A DNA stretch of 64,000 nt from Verrucomicrobiales bacterium (GCA_029213195.1 JARGNI010000017.1:1-64000); one strand, 5' to 3'. Positions 1-9,826 are shown, counted from the first letter of the stretch. The notes: generated by a model from the sequence alone, not told the origin. Made by a program: numbers and translations.

Positions 1-127
1 TCAAGCCTTCTCTCAGCTTTTCGGCTCGGGTGTCATTTATTTTGGCTCAATTCGGAGTTGCGAGCCTGATTCATTTTGTCATCGTCAGGGCGATCTTCTT
101 GCTTCACAATGAAGGCAACGTTCAGCC

Positions 128-664
128 ATGCATGTTACGATGATCGCCGCGATGGCCCGGAACCGGGTCATCGGAACCGGACAGGGGAAAATCCCGTGGA
201 GCCTTCCTCGGGATCGAGAACACTTTCGAAATTTCACGAAAGGAAAACACCTTCTTCTCGGACGGGTGACCTATGAGGAAATGTCCGGGTGGTTCAGCGA
301 TCACACCCCCATCGTCCTTACCCGAAGAGTAGACTACCAACCGGAAGGCGGAAAGGCAGCGCACAGTGTCGAAGAAAGTCTCACTCTCGCCGCCGAAGAC
401 GGGGCGAGGGAATTGTGCATCTGCGGGGGTGCCCATATCTACCAGGCGGCCCTCCCCTACACGGACGAGCTGCATCTCACCCTTGTCGACACGGAAGCAG
501 AAGGGCGCGTGTTGTTTCCAGACTACGAGGGCGGGATCAGCTGGGAAAAGGTGTCCGAAGAATCGTTCCCCGCAGACGAGGAGAACCCCCATACGATGAC
601 GTTTCTTCACCTCCAGAGAAAGAGCCCGTCCTCGCTCCGGCCTTCGCGGATGCATTGGGGCTGA
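128..664 (+). CDS. folA: Dihydrofolate reductase
   Basis: Reduces dihydrofolate to tetrahydrofolate with NADPH in the cytoplasm, feeding thymidylate, purine and methionine synthesis. The 178-residue product opens with the family signature TMIAAMARNRVIG, followed by IPW and the acidic active-site residue in LPRDREHF. The nucleotide-binding segment LLLGRVTYEEM follows, then CICGGAHIYQAAL. Length is slightly above the usual 160-170 residues because of a short C-terminal tail. The ATG at 128 puts the conserved N-terminus right at the start. No thymidylate synthase is visible next to it, but the window begins only 127 bases upstream, and those bases show no supportable gene. Identification is firm. 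Confidence 0.95.
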   Translation: MHVTMIAAMARNRVIGTGQGKIPWSLPRDREHFRNFTKGKHLLLGRVTYEEMSGWFSDHTPIVLTRRVDYQPEGGKAAHSVEESLTLAAEDGARELCICGGAHIYQAALPYTDELHLTLVDTEAEGRVLFPDYEGGISWEKVSEESFPADEENPHTMTFLHLQRKSPSSLRPSRMHWG

Positions 665-697
665 CTGGCGCCGCATCAGGGAAGAGCTTGGCGCGGT

Positions 698-717
698 CGG
701 AACTCTTGCGAGTTCCG
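698..717. other. Perfect 8-bp hairpin downstream of folA
   Basis: CGGAACTC, loop TTGC, GAGTTCCG form a perfect stem between the convergent ends of folA and the GspE-like gene. There is no T-tract on either side, so it is not a textbook intrinsic terminator. It may still stop or protect one of the two transcripts. Confidence 0.4.
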
Positions 718-868
718 CTACATCGCGAGTTCGAAAACGATTGCGCGGATGCGTGACGGCAGCAAAATGCCGGTCTTCCGATTGTCCGTCAGGAATTGAC
801 CGACCATCTTCAAGCAACTCCATTCGGAGTGGCTCCGTAAGAGCACCTCCGATTCAGCAGCACACCTG

Positions 869-2050
869 CTACCCGGCCTGCCAGGGCAGATCGGTATGGG
901 TCCGGATCAGTTCCGCTACCGAGGTGACACCCGACTCCACCTTGGCCCGCGCATCCGACAACAAGCTGGTGTAGTCTTCCTTGTCGACTTCCTCGCGGAG
1001 ATAGCGCTCGTCCTTTCCTTTCAGGATGGCGTCGTATTCCGGTTCCTGGAGATTCCAGACTTCAAAAATACCGGTCCGACCATGGTATCCGACCCCGTCG
1101 CAGGCATCGCATCCTGGCGCCGTTCCCGCCCGTTCCGGGGCCGACAAACCCCGCCGTTCGAAAAAGCTCCGCTCCTTCTCGGTCGCATCGCCCATCTCGA
1201 CACACTCCCAGCATAGCTTGCGAACGAGCCGCTGATTGACGAGCACGCCAAGGGCAGCGGAGATCTGGTGATCGTGGAGACCAAAATTGCGGAGCCGTGT
1301 GATGGCACTCGCCGCATCCCGACTGTGCATCGTCGCAAGGACGACATGCCCCTGGACCGCAGCGTTCACCGACTGCTTCGCCGCTTCGGCTTCTCGAATC
1401 TCACCGACCATGAGACAATCGGGATCGAGCCGGAGCGATGCCCGGATTCCCTCGGCGAAGTCGACCCCGTGTCGCTCGTCGACCTGGATCTGGTTGATGC
1501 CATTGATCTCGTATTCCACCGGATCTTCAACTGTGATGACATGACGGGACTCGTTCGCGAGATCGTGGAGCAAGGCATACACGGTCGAGGTCTTACCGCT
1601 CGCGGTCGGCCCCGTGACGAGGATCATCCCATTGAGCTCGGAGGCCCAACGCTCGAGACACTCTCGATCCTGGTCCTGGAGCCCCAGGTGAGAAAGGCGT
1701 CGTTCGATCCGGTTGAGATCGAGAACCCGGATCGCAATCTTGGGACCACTCACGCAGGGAACCAAGGTAACACGGAAGTCGATGGACTCTCCTCGCAGGT
1801 TCCATTTCTCGCGCATCCCGACGGGATGAAAGACTGTCCCAGGATCGATGCCGGCATTCGCCTTGATCTGGTTCACCAGTTTCTCCCCCTCGTCCCGTGA
1901 CAGAGTCCGTCGAACCCGAAGAATCCCATCGATTCGAAATCGCACGCAATAGGCTTCGGTAAGCGGATCGATGTGAATATCCGTGGCCCGTGCCTCGATG
2001 GCTTCGAGGAGGAGCCGTTCTTCGTCTGAATGGTCGAACTCGGGTTCCAT
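869..2050 (-). CDS. GspE/PilB-family secretion or pilus assembly ATPase
   Basis: Hexameric ATPase of the type II secretion/type IV pilus family, which powers pseudopilus or pilus assembly from the cytoplasm. From the ATG at 2050 it has 393 residues. It shows a Walker A motif GPTASGKT (about 147-154), the Asp-box region ITVEDPVEY (172-180), Walker B CLMVGEIRE (212-220) and the paired cysteines CWEC (280-283) and CDAC (314-317) that bind zinc in this family. The large N-terminal domain of PilB/GspE is reduced to about 50 residues. Walker A has Ala where most members have a second Gly. The frame stays open 20 codons upstream, but the ATG gives the better start. No other secretion or pilus gene is nearby, so the system it serves is unknown. 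Confidence 0.85.
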   Translation of the reverse strand: MEPEFDHSDEERLLLEAIEARATDIHIDPLTEAYCVRFRIDGILRVRRTLSRDEGEKLVNQIKANAGIDPGTVFHPVGMREKWNLRGESIDFRVTLVPCVSGPKIAIRVLDLNRIERRLSHLGLQDQDRECLERWASELNGMILVTGPTASGKTSTVYALLHDLANESRHVITVEDPVEYEINGINQIQVDERHGVDFAEGIRASLRLDPDCLMVGEIREAEAAKQSVNAAVQGHVVLATMHSRDAASAITRLRNFGLHDHQISAALGVLVNQRLVRKLCWECVEMGDATEKERSFFERRGLSAPERAGTAPGCDACDGVGYHGRTGIFEVWNLQEPEYDAILKGKDERYLREEVDKEDYTSLLSDARAKVESGVTSVAELIRTHTDLPWQAG

Positions 2051-2169
2051 AACGGAAAGAGAGAAGAATGAGAATCCTTCCCATCTTCTGCCAAATCCCC
2101 AATGCGACACAATTCGAAATTTCCCGGAACGAAGGTGAAAACAAGTGAATCAAATGAGCAAGGTGGATT

Positions 2170-5100
2170 TTATTGCTGGAGAATGCCGGGTCGTTCGCGA
2201 AGGAACGCTTCCTTGAATCCGGATTCGGGTTGAGTTTCGGCGGCAGCGAGAGCTCTTTCCATGAAAAAGGGACTGCTCGATCTCGTTGTCTCGTTCTGCA
2301 CTGCATGGCGGGCTACGAGCCAGAGAGCGGCATCGTGTTCATTCGGTTTTCCGTCCGTCGTAGATTCGAGATCCTGCAGAGTTTTCAAACGCTCCTCGGC
2401 AGTAGGAAGATCGTTCCGCAGGAAGGCGAAAACCGTTGCCGCCACCAGGGTAGGAAGATCGTCCGGATTCGCTTCCGACAGGCGAGCCAGTTCTTCGTCG
2501 AGCTCCGCTATCGCTTCCGGAGACCCGCCTGCTTTCCCTTTCACGGCCAACTTCAGGATATCAATGACCGGACTGAAAACCGTCGATTGCCCCCCTGCCC
2601 CACCGACGGACAGTCTCAAATCGATGGGGGCATTTGATTCCCCTGAGCCATCCGCGAAACCTTTTGAACTCGCAAGAACGCCGACCTTCAGCGCGCCAAT
2701 GACGGACTCTGGTGTCACCGCAGCCTCGGTTTTCCCTTTCGCGGCGAGAAAGTCTTCCTTATCCGATTGGTAATTTTTGGGTTCAAGCTCCGGAAGAATC
2801 CGTTTCGACCATTCAGGATCTCCACTCAGGACGTTGTGAAAGCTGGCATCGATCCGTGCCAGTGACATCACAGCGTCAACGGGAAATCCAAAATCCGTGA
2901 GACGTTCCGACATCAGGGTGTAATCCGTAACGCTCTGTTCCTGACGATGGCAGAGCACGCAACTCATGCCCGAGTGCTCCCTGAAGCCGGCTCCGCAATA
3001 GTTGCTTTGGTTCTCTCCGAGGCGCAAAAGGAGCTGGCGCGCTTCGGCTTTGCGCCCGTAGTCAGCGTAAAATTGAGCCAGATCTGGCAGTGGGGATTCA
3101 CGCAACAGCTCGTCGTAGGGGTAGTTTGCCAGGCTCAACTCGAACAATCGAATCACGAAGTCATCAAGCCTCCTGTCTCTGCCTTGGAGGGCACCGCCCA
3201 GGGTTTCAGCCAACTCATACGAAATAGGTCGAATTTTCGCAGTTTCGAGGACTTGCTCGAACAGTTTCGCTGATTGCTCGTAGTTGCCGAGATCGGCCTC
3301 GAGAAAGCCCAGGGTAGCAACACCCGCATTCCACCGGGGATGCTCTTCCATCGCCGCGCGGACTTCGTCTGCAAATTCTCGGACGATCTTCTTGTCCTGC
3401 AACAAGGGCTCGATGTGAAGAATCTGCCCGCGGCTGAAGAACTCCCATCCAGAGCCTTCCTGGCCGATCTCTTCGGGCAGGAGCAATGAGCGAAGATAGA
3501 ACATAGGGTCGGGCACACCGCTCCAGTATTCGAGGGGCATATCCTCCAGCAAATCACCCCGCTCTCCGTAGAAAAACCTCCGGGCAAGCCACAGGCGTTT
3601 CAACAAGTCATAGCTGCTTGCCCGAGTCATCTCGTCTTTCGCCAGCTCTTCGAAGAGGCGGATAGGAACAAGGGTATAGGAGCTCAGCTCTTTCAGTCTT
3701 GATTCAGTGAGGAGATCGCCGAGTTCCGCCCCCCTCTGCAAGCTTTGGAAAAACTCAATGTCTGAGTAACTCAAGAGATTTGGGTCAAGGCGAAACGCGT
3801 CCAGGTAGGAGTCTGCGGCAGCAGGAAGACTGCCGATTTCCTCCAGTAGCTCAGCCAGCTTGAACGCGACAGCAGCATCCGAGTCAGAACTCGGGTGGGA
3901 TCTCATAAATGCAGGTTGCGAGGATCCGACTCCGGGAACGGTTTTGAGAAGCTCCTTCGCTTTCTTCAAATCACCAGCGATCGCAGCGGTCCGGGCCCGC
4001 GCCTGCCGGTCCTCCTTCAGCAGTTCTCCGCGTTCTCGAAGAAGAGCCTGCTTCAACCCTGGATCGTCGTAACTGTCAACGGCCTGAACCGCAAACTCGG
4101 CAAGAGCCTTTCCGGCAGCAACGGTTTCTTCCGATTTCAATGCGACCCGCGCCGCCAGCCAGAGAGACAAGTCAGACGGTTCGTAGTAGATATGACCACT
4201 CACGTTCTCGCGCGAACCAGGGAGCTGTTCCAACAGGCGCGAGGCTGTTTCCGTGTCACCTCTCTCGAAGGCAAGCAACGCCCGGGCGACCTTCGCCTCG
4301 ATGCGATAGGGTCCTGTGTCCTGGCGACCCAGTTCGATAAACCGGTCATCCAGGGTATCGAGCGTTGTCTGTTCGGCAGGATCGGCTGACCTGACGACAT
4401 GCGTCAGGATGTCGATCACCGGGCTGAACAATGTCGGTTTACCCGAGAAGTCACGGACCGAGGGCCTGAGGTCGATGGTTCCCCCCCGACTCATCGGCTT
4501 CATCGATTCGGAGCCCTCTTCGTCGAATCGGTGCGCGAAGAACCCTTCGTCCAGGGCCTCGAGCATGGATTGTGGCGTCACGGGCCCTTCGAAACCGAGA
4601 ACCTCTATGGCTCCCGCGAGATCGATTCTCGTAGGGGCCAGCCCACTCAACGTTGGCGTCAACCCAGCCAACGACGGCATCGACGCGAGGGCATTCCTGG
4701 AGAGAGCCACCTCCCTGCTTCCGAAAGGCTGCCCATCTTTGTGCACCACTACATTGCCGTCGAGCAGGTTGATTTTGAAGACGACCTCATCGTTGCGCTC
4801 TATCGTGAAGGAGTCCGTCACCATCTCGAATCCCGAATCGTCATGTCTGACGATGAGCACCTTCTCGCCCGGTCCGATCGTCAGTTCCCTCTTGCCATCC
4901 GCCATATGAATCGTCTGGTCGCCAAATCTCACGGACAACGATTCGTCCAATACCTCGACGAGCGCGGTGCTGTTACCAGTGGTGATGAAGAAGACACCGG
5001 CGGCGAGGATCGCCACGATTACCAGGACCGCGGCAGCTGCCGATCGTGAGAAAAGTCTGCGCGACGTTTTCGGTGAGACCGGTTCCTGGGTGGATTCCCG

Positions 5101-6219
5101 GGGAGCGTTCCGAGTGTCGGAAGAGTAGGCAGCAAGCGCTTCGGCAACTTCCGCCGAGGTTTGAAACCTCTCGGTCGGATCCTTCGCCATGATCTTCCTT
5201 ACGATAGTGGCAAGACCTGCAGGAATGTCATCTCGGATCGTTTCCAATGGTTCGGCGACTAATTTCGCATGGCTCTCCAGCTTCTCGGTTACACTGCCGG
5301 TGTTGAAAGGCGCGCGCCCGGAAAGCAAAAAGTAGAGTGTCGCGCCGAGGCTGTAGATATCGCTCCGGAGATCAGCCCCCCGAAAATCGTCTGCCTGCTC
5401 CGGCGATATGAAATCGGGAGTCCCCATGACGGAACCAACCGCAGTCAGGTCGCTGCGGGTTTCGGTGGAATCGTCGACTGAAAGCGTCTCAGTTGCGATG
5501 GAAGCGAGACCGAAATCAAGAATCTTGACAATGCCTTCACTGGTGACGATCACGTTGTGAGGCTTGATATCGCGATGAACCATTCCGCAATCGTGCGCGT
5601 GCTGCAACCCGAGAGCGGCCTGCCGGATGTAGTCGCATGCCTCCGAGATCGGCAAGGCACCCCGATCCTTGACCACTTGAGAAAGGTCAATGCCATCGAC
5701 ATATTCCATGACGAGAAAGTGAACATCGCCCGCCTGCTCGGCATCGTAGGAGGTGACGATGTTCGGATGGGACAGTTTGGCAGCGGTCGTCATTTCGCGA
5801 TGAAATCGCCCTACGGCATCCGGCTTCCGCATCAGGCTGGGTTTGATGATCTTGAGTGCGACGGTTCGTTGCATCATTCGATGCCTCGCTTCGTAGACGG
5901 TCCCCATTCCTCCCCTGCCAATCAACCCGACGATCTCATAGCGAGGATGATCGATGAGGGGTTCCGGGACCTTGTCACAAGAGGAATCGAAACCCTCTTG
6001 AGAATCGTCCCGGTCAGACGTCTCCGCCATCGGCGCCGTGCGAGCTCCCTGGAGCAGGTCTACAAACGTGTCATCTGCGAGCTGATCCGCTACGGCCTCG
6101 CAGCAGGTTTCGCATTCGTTGATGTGCTCCTCGATCGATTTCGCCTTATCCGGGGGAAGTTGACCGAGACCGTAGGCGGTCAGATCGGCAGAGTCAGGGT
6201 GTTGTTTCGGTTCGTTCAT
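2170..6219 (-). CDS. Membrane Ser/Thr protein kinase with N-terminal anti-sigma-like zinc motif and large outer region
   Basis: A 1349-residue protein. Residues 32-39 carry HINECETC, the HxxxCxxC pattern of zinc anti-sigma factors. A complete Hanks-type kinase domain follows (about 94-365): glycine loop GRGGMG at 101-106, Lys123 in VALK, HRDIKPHN at 215-222, DFG at 235-237. A hydrophobic segment near 385-407 (AVLVIVAILAAGVFF) should span the membrane, leaving about 940 residues outside. That outer part is alpha-helical in appearance, contains a roughly 200-residue duplication (FSPVIDIL and LRER motifs in both copies) and a c-type haem motif CVLCH at 1087-1091. The gene lies 112 bp downstream of an ECF sigma gene on the same strand, so a sigma/anti-sigma/kinase unit is likely. 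Kinase assignment is firm; the role of the outer domain is unknown. Confidence 0.9.
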   Translation of the reverse strand: MNEPKQHPDSADLTAYGLGQLPPDKAKSIEEHINECETCCEAVADQLADDTFVDLLQGARTAPMAETSDRDDSQEGFDSSCDKVPEPLIDHPRYEIVGLIGRGGMGTVYEARHRMMQRTVALKIIKPSLMRKPDAVGRFHREMTTAAKLSHPNIVTSYDAEQAGDVHFLVMEYVDGIDLSQVVKDRGALPISEACDYIRQAALGLQHAHDCGMVHRDIKPHNVIVTSEGIVKILDFGLASIATETLSVDDSTETRSDLTAVGSVMGTPDFISPEQADDFRGADLRSDIYSLGATLYFLLSGRAPFNTGSVTEKLESHAKLVAEPLETIRDDIPAGLATIVRKIMAKDPTERFQTSAEVAEALAAYSSDTRNAPRESTQEPVSPKTSRRLFSRSAAAAVLVIVAILAAGVFFITTGNSTALVEVLDESLSVRFGDQTIHMADGKRELTIGPGEKVLIVRHDDSGFEMVTDSFTIERNDEVVFKINLLDGNVVVHKDGQPFGSREVALSRNALASMPSLAGLTPTLSGLAPTRIDLAGAIEVLGFEGPVTPQSMLEALDEGFFAHRFDEEGSESMKPMSRGGTIDLRPSVRDFSGKPTLFSPVIDILTHVVRSADPAEQTTLDTLDDRFIELGRQDTGPYRIEAKVARALLAFERGDTETASRLLEQLPGSRENVSGHIYYEPSDLSLWLAARVALKSEETVAAGKALAEFAVQAVDSYDDPGLKQALLRERGELLKEDRQARARTAAIAGDLKKAKELLKTVPGVGSSQPAFMRSHPSSDSDAAVAFKLAELLEEIGSLPAAADSYLDAFRLDPNLLSYSDIEFFQSLQRGAELGDLLTESRLKELSSYTLVPIRLFEELAKDEMTRASSYDLLKRLWLARRFFYGERGDLLEDMPLEYWSGVPDPMFYLRSLLLPEEIGQEGSGWEFFSRGQILHIEPLLQDKKIVREFADEVRAAMEEHPRWNAGVATLGFLEADLGNYEQSAKLFEQVLETAKIRPISYELAETLGGALQGRDRRLDDFVIRLFELSLANYPYDELLRESPLPDLAQFYADYGRKAEARQLLLRLGENQSNYCGAGFREHSGMSCVLCHRQEQSVTDYTLMSERLTDFGFPVDAVMSLARIDASFHNVLSGDPEWSKRILPELEPKNYQSDKEDFLAAKGKTEAAVTPESVIGALKVGVLASSKGFADGSGESNAPIDLRLSVGGAGGQSTVFSPVIDILKLAVKGKAGGSPEAIAELDEELARLSEANPDDLPTLVAATVFAFLRNDLPTAEERLKTLQDLESTTDGKPNEHDAALWLVARHAVQNETTRSSSPFFMERALAAAETQPESGFKEAFLRERPGILQQ

Positions 6220-6331
6220 GCGTATCGCTCCAGGGTAGTTTTGGCAGGCACGGCATCTGCCCAATCCTACTCTGATGAGCAGGAGAGCGACGAGCCTCTA
6301 TCCCGTAAAGAGCCGCTCGCGCCAAAATATT

Positions 6332-6943
6332 TCACCTTTCGGGAAAAAAACTCGAAGTGGAAGCTACGAGACCATCCGCCTCCTGCCGTAACCTGCTCAA
6401 CACCCGTGACTTAGCGACAACGACGGCATTCAGAGAAAGATTCAGGTCCGATGCGACATCGCGTGGCCGCTCGCCCTCCAATGCGACTCGATGAAAAGCG
6501 GTCCACGTATTGGCGGCAAAATGTGGCCTGACCATCGCGAGAAGTTGCTGAAGCACGTACTCATCGTGCTCGCGGTTCCAAACCAGACTCAGTTCACTGT
6601 TCGGGTCTTCGAGTTCAGCAAGCTTCTGCTCGACGGAGGATTCCCCGGCCGCCTGTGGTCGACGATCTCGGGCACGCCAGAAGTTGCGCAATCGATTGAT
6701 CAGGATCGCTTTGAGCCACGCACGAAAAGCACCTGTCCGGCCATTGTGATCGAACTCTTCAAGATCTTTCGCTACTGCCATCAGCACTTCCTGAAGAAGG
6801 TCGTCCGCGTCACTTGCTCTCACCTCGTAATTCCGAAGCCATGACCGGATCAGAGGCGAATACAACTGAGCCAGCCGATCCCAGTTCTCCGAGTCGGGCG
6901 ATCGCCGAATGCGGTTCAGCAAACTGAGCGACGTTTCATCCAT
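6332..6943 (-). CDS. ECF-type RNA polymerase sigma factor
   Basis: A 203-residue sigma-70-family protein. Region 2 is visible in SPLIRSWLRNYEVRASDADDLLQEVLMAVA and the following FRAWLKAILINRLRNFWR, with the aromatic/basic pattern that contacts the -10 element. Region 4 is RPRDVASDLNLSLNAVVVAKSRVL, a helix-turn-helix for the -35 element. The ATG at 6943 is chosen because it leaves a normal short N-terminus; a frame-open ATG lies six codons upstream. It is the promoter-proximal gene of a pair with the zinc-motif kinase downstream, which is the usual arrangement of an ECF sigma factor and its controller. Confidence 0.88.
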   Translation of the reverse strand: MDETSLSLLNRIRRSPDSENWDRLAQLYSPLIRSWLRNYEVRASDADDLLQEVLMAVAKDLEEFDHNGRTGAFRAWLKAILINRLRNFWRARDRRPQAAGESSVEQKLAELEDPNSELSLVWNREHDEYVLQQLLAMVRPHFAANTWTAFHRVALEGERPRDVASDLNLSLNAVVVAKSRVLSRLRQEADGLVASTSSFFPER

Positions 6944-7041
6944 TGGTCTTGAAGGTAGCACGATGTTGCAGAACGAAGAAGCACGTAAAGATTTGTGACG
7001 TTCCCCACCACCCCTCTCCTATTTCGCCGTTTAAAAACCAA

Positions 7042-7071
7042 AAAGCCGCCCTGCTTTCGCAGGACGGCTTT
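7042..7071 (-). terminator. Intrinsic terminator of metK-ahcY
   Basis: A 13-base stem with a single mismatch (AAAGCCGCCCTGC / GCAGGACGGCTTT) and a TTTC loop. Read on the minus strand it is followed by TTTTTGGTTTTT. It lies about 60 bp past the ahcY stop codon. Confidence 0.8.
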
Positions 7072-7081
7072 CTCGAAATTC

Positions 7082-7112
7082 AACAGGGTCGAGTGATCGA
7101 CTCAACCCTGTT
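7082..7112 (-). other. Second hairpin after ahcY
   Basis: AACAGGGT and ACCCTGTT pair around an inner GAGT/ACTC stem. It sits just downstream of the ahcY stop, before the T-rich terminator hairpin, and may protect the transcript end. Its flank GAAATTCAACAGGGT nearly matches an arm of the hairpin between rplO and secY. Confidence 0.5.
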
Positions 7113-7133
7113 TAAGTAGAGTTTGGACTCGGC

Positions 7134-8561
7134 CTAGTAGCGGTAAAGCTCGGGCTTGTAGGGGCCCTCGACAGGCACGCTGATGTAGTCCGCCTGCTCG
7201 GGAGTGAGAGCGGTCAGCTTGGCGCCGATCTTTTCGAGATGAAGACGAGCGACCTCTTCGTCGAGATGCTTCGGAAGCACGTAGACACCAGGAGCGTAGA
7301 CGTCCTTGTTCTTCCAGAGATCGATCTGAGCGAGCGTCTGGTTGGTGAACGAGCAGGACATCACGAAGCTGGGGTGACCGGTCGCGCAACCAAGGTTGCT
7401 GAGACGGCCTTCCGCGAGCATGAAGATCTGGTTTCCACCGGGGACCGTGTAGCGATCGACCTGGGGCTTGATGTTTTCCTTGGTCACGCCCTCAGCCGTG
7501 TTGAGCTTGGCGACCTGGATCTCGTTGTCGAAGTGACCGATGTTACAAACGATGGCCTGGTCCTTCATGTTGAGCATGTGCTCGAGACGGATGATGTCCT
7601 TGTTCCCGGTCGTGGTCACGTAGATGTCAGCCCAGCCAAGAGTGTCTTCGACAGGGAGCACGCGGTAGCCTTCCATGGCTGCCTGGAGCGCGCAGATGGG
7701 ATCGATCTCGGTCACGACGACCTGGGCGCCAAAACCACGGAGGGTCTGGGCACAGCCTTTACCGACATCACCGTATCCGCAGACGACGGCGACTTTTCCG
7801 GCGATCATCACGTCGGTGGCACGCTTGATGCCGTCGACGAGCGACTCGCGGCAACCGTAGAGGTTGTCGAACTTGGACTTGGTCACGGAGTCGTTCACGT
7901 TGATCGCGGGAACACGAAGCTTCTCAGCCTCAGCCATCTGGTAGAGACGATGGACACCGGTGGTGGTTTCCTCGGAAACGCCCTTCCAGTCCTTCATGTA
8001 GTTCGTCCACTTGATGGGATCCTGACCGTGGATGCGACGAAGCAGGTTCTTGATCACCTCTTCCTCTTCGCTCTCGCTTTCGGAATCGATGAAGGACGTG
8101 TCGCCCTCTTCGAGCTCAGCGCCTTTGTGAATGAGAAGAGTCGCGTCACCACCGTCGTCGACGATCATCTGCGGCCCTTTGCCATCCGGCCAGGTCAGAG
8201 CGGCCTCGGTGCAGTCCCAGTATTCTTCCAGAGTCTCGCCCTTCCAGGCAAAGACAGGCACTCCGGCAGCGGCGATCGCAGCGGCAGCGTGGTCCTGGGT
8301 CGAGAAGATGTTGCAGGAGCACCAGCGAACATCGGCTCCGAGTTCGACGAGGGTCTCGATGAGAACCGCCGTCTGAATCGTCATGTGGAGCGATCCCATG
8401 ACGCGGACACCGTCGAGGGGCTTGTCCGCCGCATACTTGGCGCGTGTCTGCATGAGACCCGGCATTTCCTCCTGGGCCACTTCAATTTCTTTCCGTCCGA
8501 AGTCGGCCAGACTCATGTCGGCGACTTTGTAGTCTTCTTTGATCGCTGTTTCTACGCTCAT
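7134..8561 (-). CDS. ahcY: Adenosylhomocysteinase
   Basis: Hydrolyses S-adenosylhomocysteine to adenosine and homocysteine, which removes the inhibitory product of methyltransferases and regenerates methionine. At 475 residues it has the length of the long bacterial form. The NAD-binding loop reads [18 protein letters not shown], preceded by the conserved [13 protein letters not shown], and the C-terminus ends PYKPELYRY, typical of the family. The N-terminal segment [16 protein letters not shown] is also diagnostic. It starts 43 bp after the metK stop on the same strand, so the two genes most likely form one operon. Two hairpins follow the stop codon. Confidence 0.97.
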   Translation of the reverse strand: MSVETAIKEDYKVADMSLADFGRKEIEVAQEEMPGLMQTRAKYAADKPLDGVRVMGSLHMTIQTAVLIETLVELGADVRWCSCNIFSTQDHAAAAIAAAGVPVFAWKGETLEEYWDCTEAALTWPDGKGPQMIVDDGGDATLLIHKGAELEEGDTSFIDSESESEEEEVIKNLLRRIHGQDPIKWTNYMKDWKGVSEETTTGVHRLYQMAEAEKLRVPAINVNDSVTKSKFDNLYGCRESLVDGIKRATDVMIAGKVAVVCGYGDVGKGCAQTLRGFGAQVVVTEIDPICALQAAMEGYRVLPVEDTLGWADIYVTTTGNKDIIRLEHMLNMKDQAIVCNIGHFDNEIQVAKLNTAEGVTKENIKPQVDRYTVPGGNQIFMLAEGRLSNLGCATGHPSFVMSCSFTNQTLAQIDLWKNKDVYAPGVYVLPKHLDEEVARLHLEKIGAKLTALTPEQADYISVPVEGPYKPELYRY

Positions 8562-8604
8562 GTTGTTCTCTTTTTTGAAAGGTTTCGTTTAGGTTCCGGA
8601 GGGC

Positions 8605-9810
8605 TTACGAACAAGCGCTCTTGAGGTCTTCAACTTTATCCGTTTTCTCCCAGGTGAGGGCATCGGATGCGTCCTCGCGACCGAAGTGACCGTAGTTGGT
8701 GGTCTGCGTGTAGATCGGACGCAAGAGGTCAAGATCGCGGATGAAGTCAGCCGGCTTGAAAGAAAAGACGTCCTGCACGGCAGAAACGATCTTCGCTTCA
8801 TCGACGTTGTTGGTGCCGAAGGTGTCGACGTGGACGGAAACGGGATCAGGGAATCCGATGGCATAAGCGAGCTGGAGTTCGCAACGGTCAGCAAGTCCGG
8901 CAGCGACGACGTTCTTGGCGACGTAGCGACACATGTAAGCTGCAGAGCGGTCGACCTTGCTGGGGTCCTTTCCGGAGAAAGCACCACCACCATGACGTCC
9001 CATTCCCCCGTAGGTATCGACGATAATCTTTCGACCGGTCAATCCGCAGTCCCCTTCCGGTCCACCAATGATGAAGAGTCCGGTGGGATTGATGTGATAC
9101 TTGGTGTCCTCAGTGAGAAGATCCGTAGGAAGCGTCTTCTCGATGAGTTCCGCCTTGAGAATGTCACGAATCTCGGAAGTCGTGATCTCGGCGGCGTGCA
9201 TCGTGGAGACGACGACCGCGGTGATGCGATGAGGCTTGCCATCGACATACTCGACGGAAACCTGGGTCTTGGAATCCGGACGAAGCCAGGTCTGGGAGCG
9301 ATCCTTGCGAAGCTTGGTGATATTCTCACCGAGGCGGTGACTGTAGGCGATCGGCACCGGCATGAGCTCGGGCGTCTCGTTGCAGGCGTAGCCAAACATG
9401 ATGCCCTGGTCGCCGGCCCCCTGCTCTTCGGTCTCCTTGTCGGCCGCGGCGGCGGCATCGACTCCCTGCGCGATATCCGGGCTCTGCTGACCGAGCAGAT
9501 TCATGAAGAAGAAATTCTGCGCATCGAACTTACAGGTGTAGCTGTAGTCGGTGCCCTTGGCGTAATCGCTGTCGTAGTTGATCTCGATCAGCGCATCCTT
9601 AACCACTTTTTCGTAGTCGAAGTCTGCCGCGGTGGTGATTTCGCCGCCCAGAATGACCGCGTTGTCCTTCACCATAGTCTCGCAAGCGACACGGCTACCG
9701 GTATCCTGCTGAAAACAGGCGTCGAGGACGGAATCGGAGATGGTGTCGCACACTTTATCGGGGTGACCTTCAGTGACGGACTCGGATGAGAAGATGAATG
9801 AGTTTGCCAT
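8605..9810 (-). CDS. metK: S-adenosylmethionine synthetase
   Basis: Makes S-adenosylmethionine from methionine and ATP. The 401-residue product shows [16 protein letters not shown] at the N-terminus, the ATP-loop [12 protein letters not shown], and the phosphate-binding [19 protein letters not shown]. Length and ends match the family. It is the first gene of metK-ahcY. Only 47 bp separate its start codon from that of the divergent ArsR-methyltransferase gene, so there is no room for a SAM riboswitch. Regulation by the divergent protein is the natural inference. Confidence 0.97.
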   Translation of the reverse strand: MANSFIFSSESVTEGHPDKVCDTISDSVLDACFQQDTGSRVACETMVKDNAVILGGEITTAADFDYEKVVKDALIEINYDSDYAKGTDYSYTCKFDAQNFFFMNLLGQQSPDIAQGVDAAAAADKETEEQGAGDQGIMFGYACNETPELMPVPIAYSHRLGENITKLRKDRSQTWLRPDSKTQVSVEYVDGKPHRITAVVVSTMHAAEITTSEIRDILKAELIEKTLPTDLLTEDTKYHINPTGLFIIGGPEGDCGLTGRKIIVDTYGGMGRHGGGAFSGKDPSKVDRSAAYMCRYVAKNVVAAGLADRCELQLAYAIGFPDPVSVHVDTFGTNNVDEAKIVSAVQDVFSFKPADFIRDLDLLRPIYTQTTNYGHFGREDASDALTWEKTDKVEDLKSACS

Positions 9811-9826
9811 GTCGTATTTACAAATC

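Noticed and set aside
1-127. Open frames at the left edge, one with a hydrophobic stretch
   Set aside because: All three plus frames stop by about 143 and none shows a recognisable gene end. The stretch is too short to support a call.
7239-9789. Long plus-strand open frames of 461 and 367 codons
   Set aside because: They are antisense to ahcY and metK, which are unmistakable. No independent motifs.
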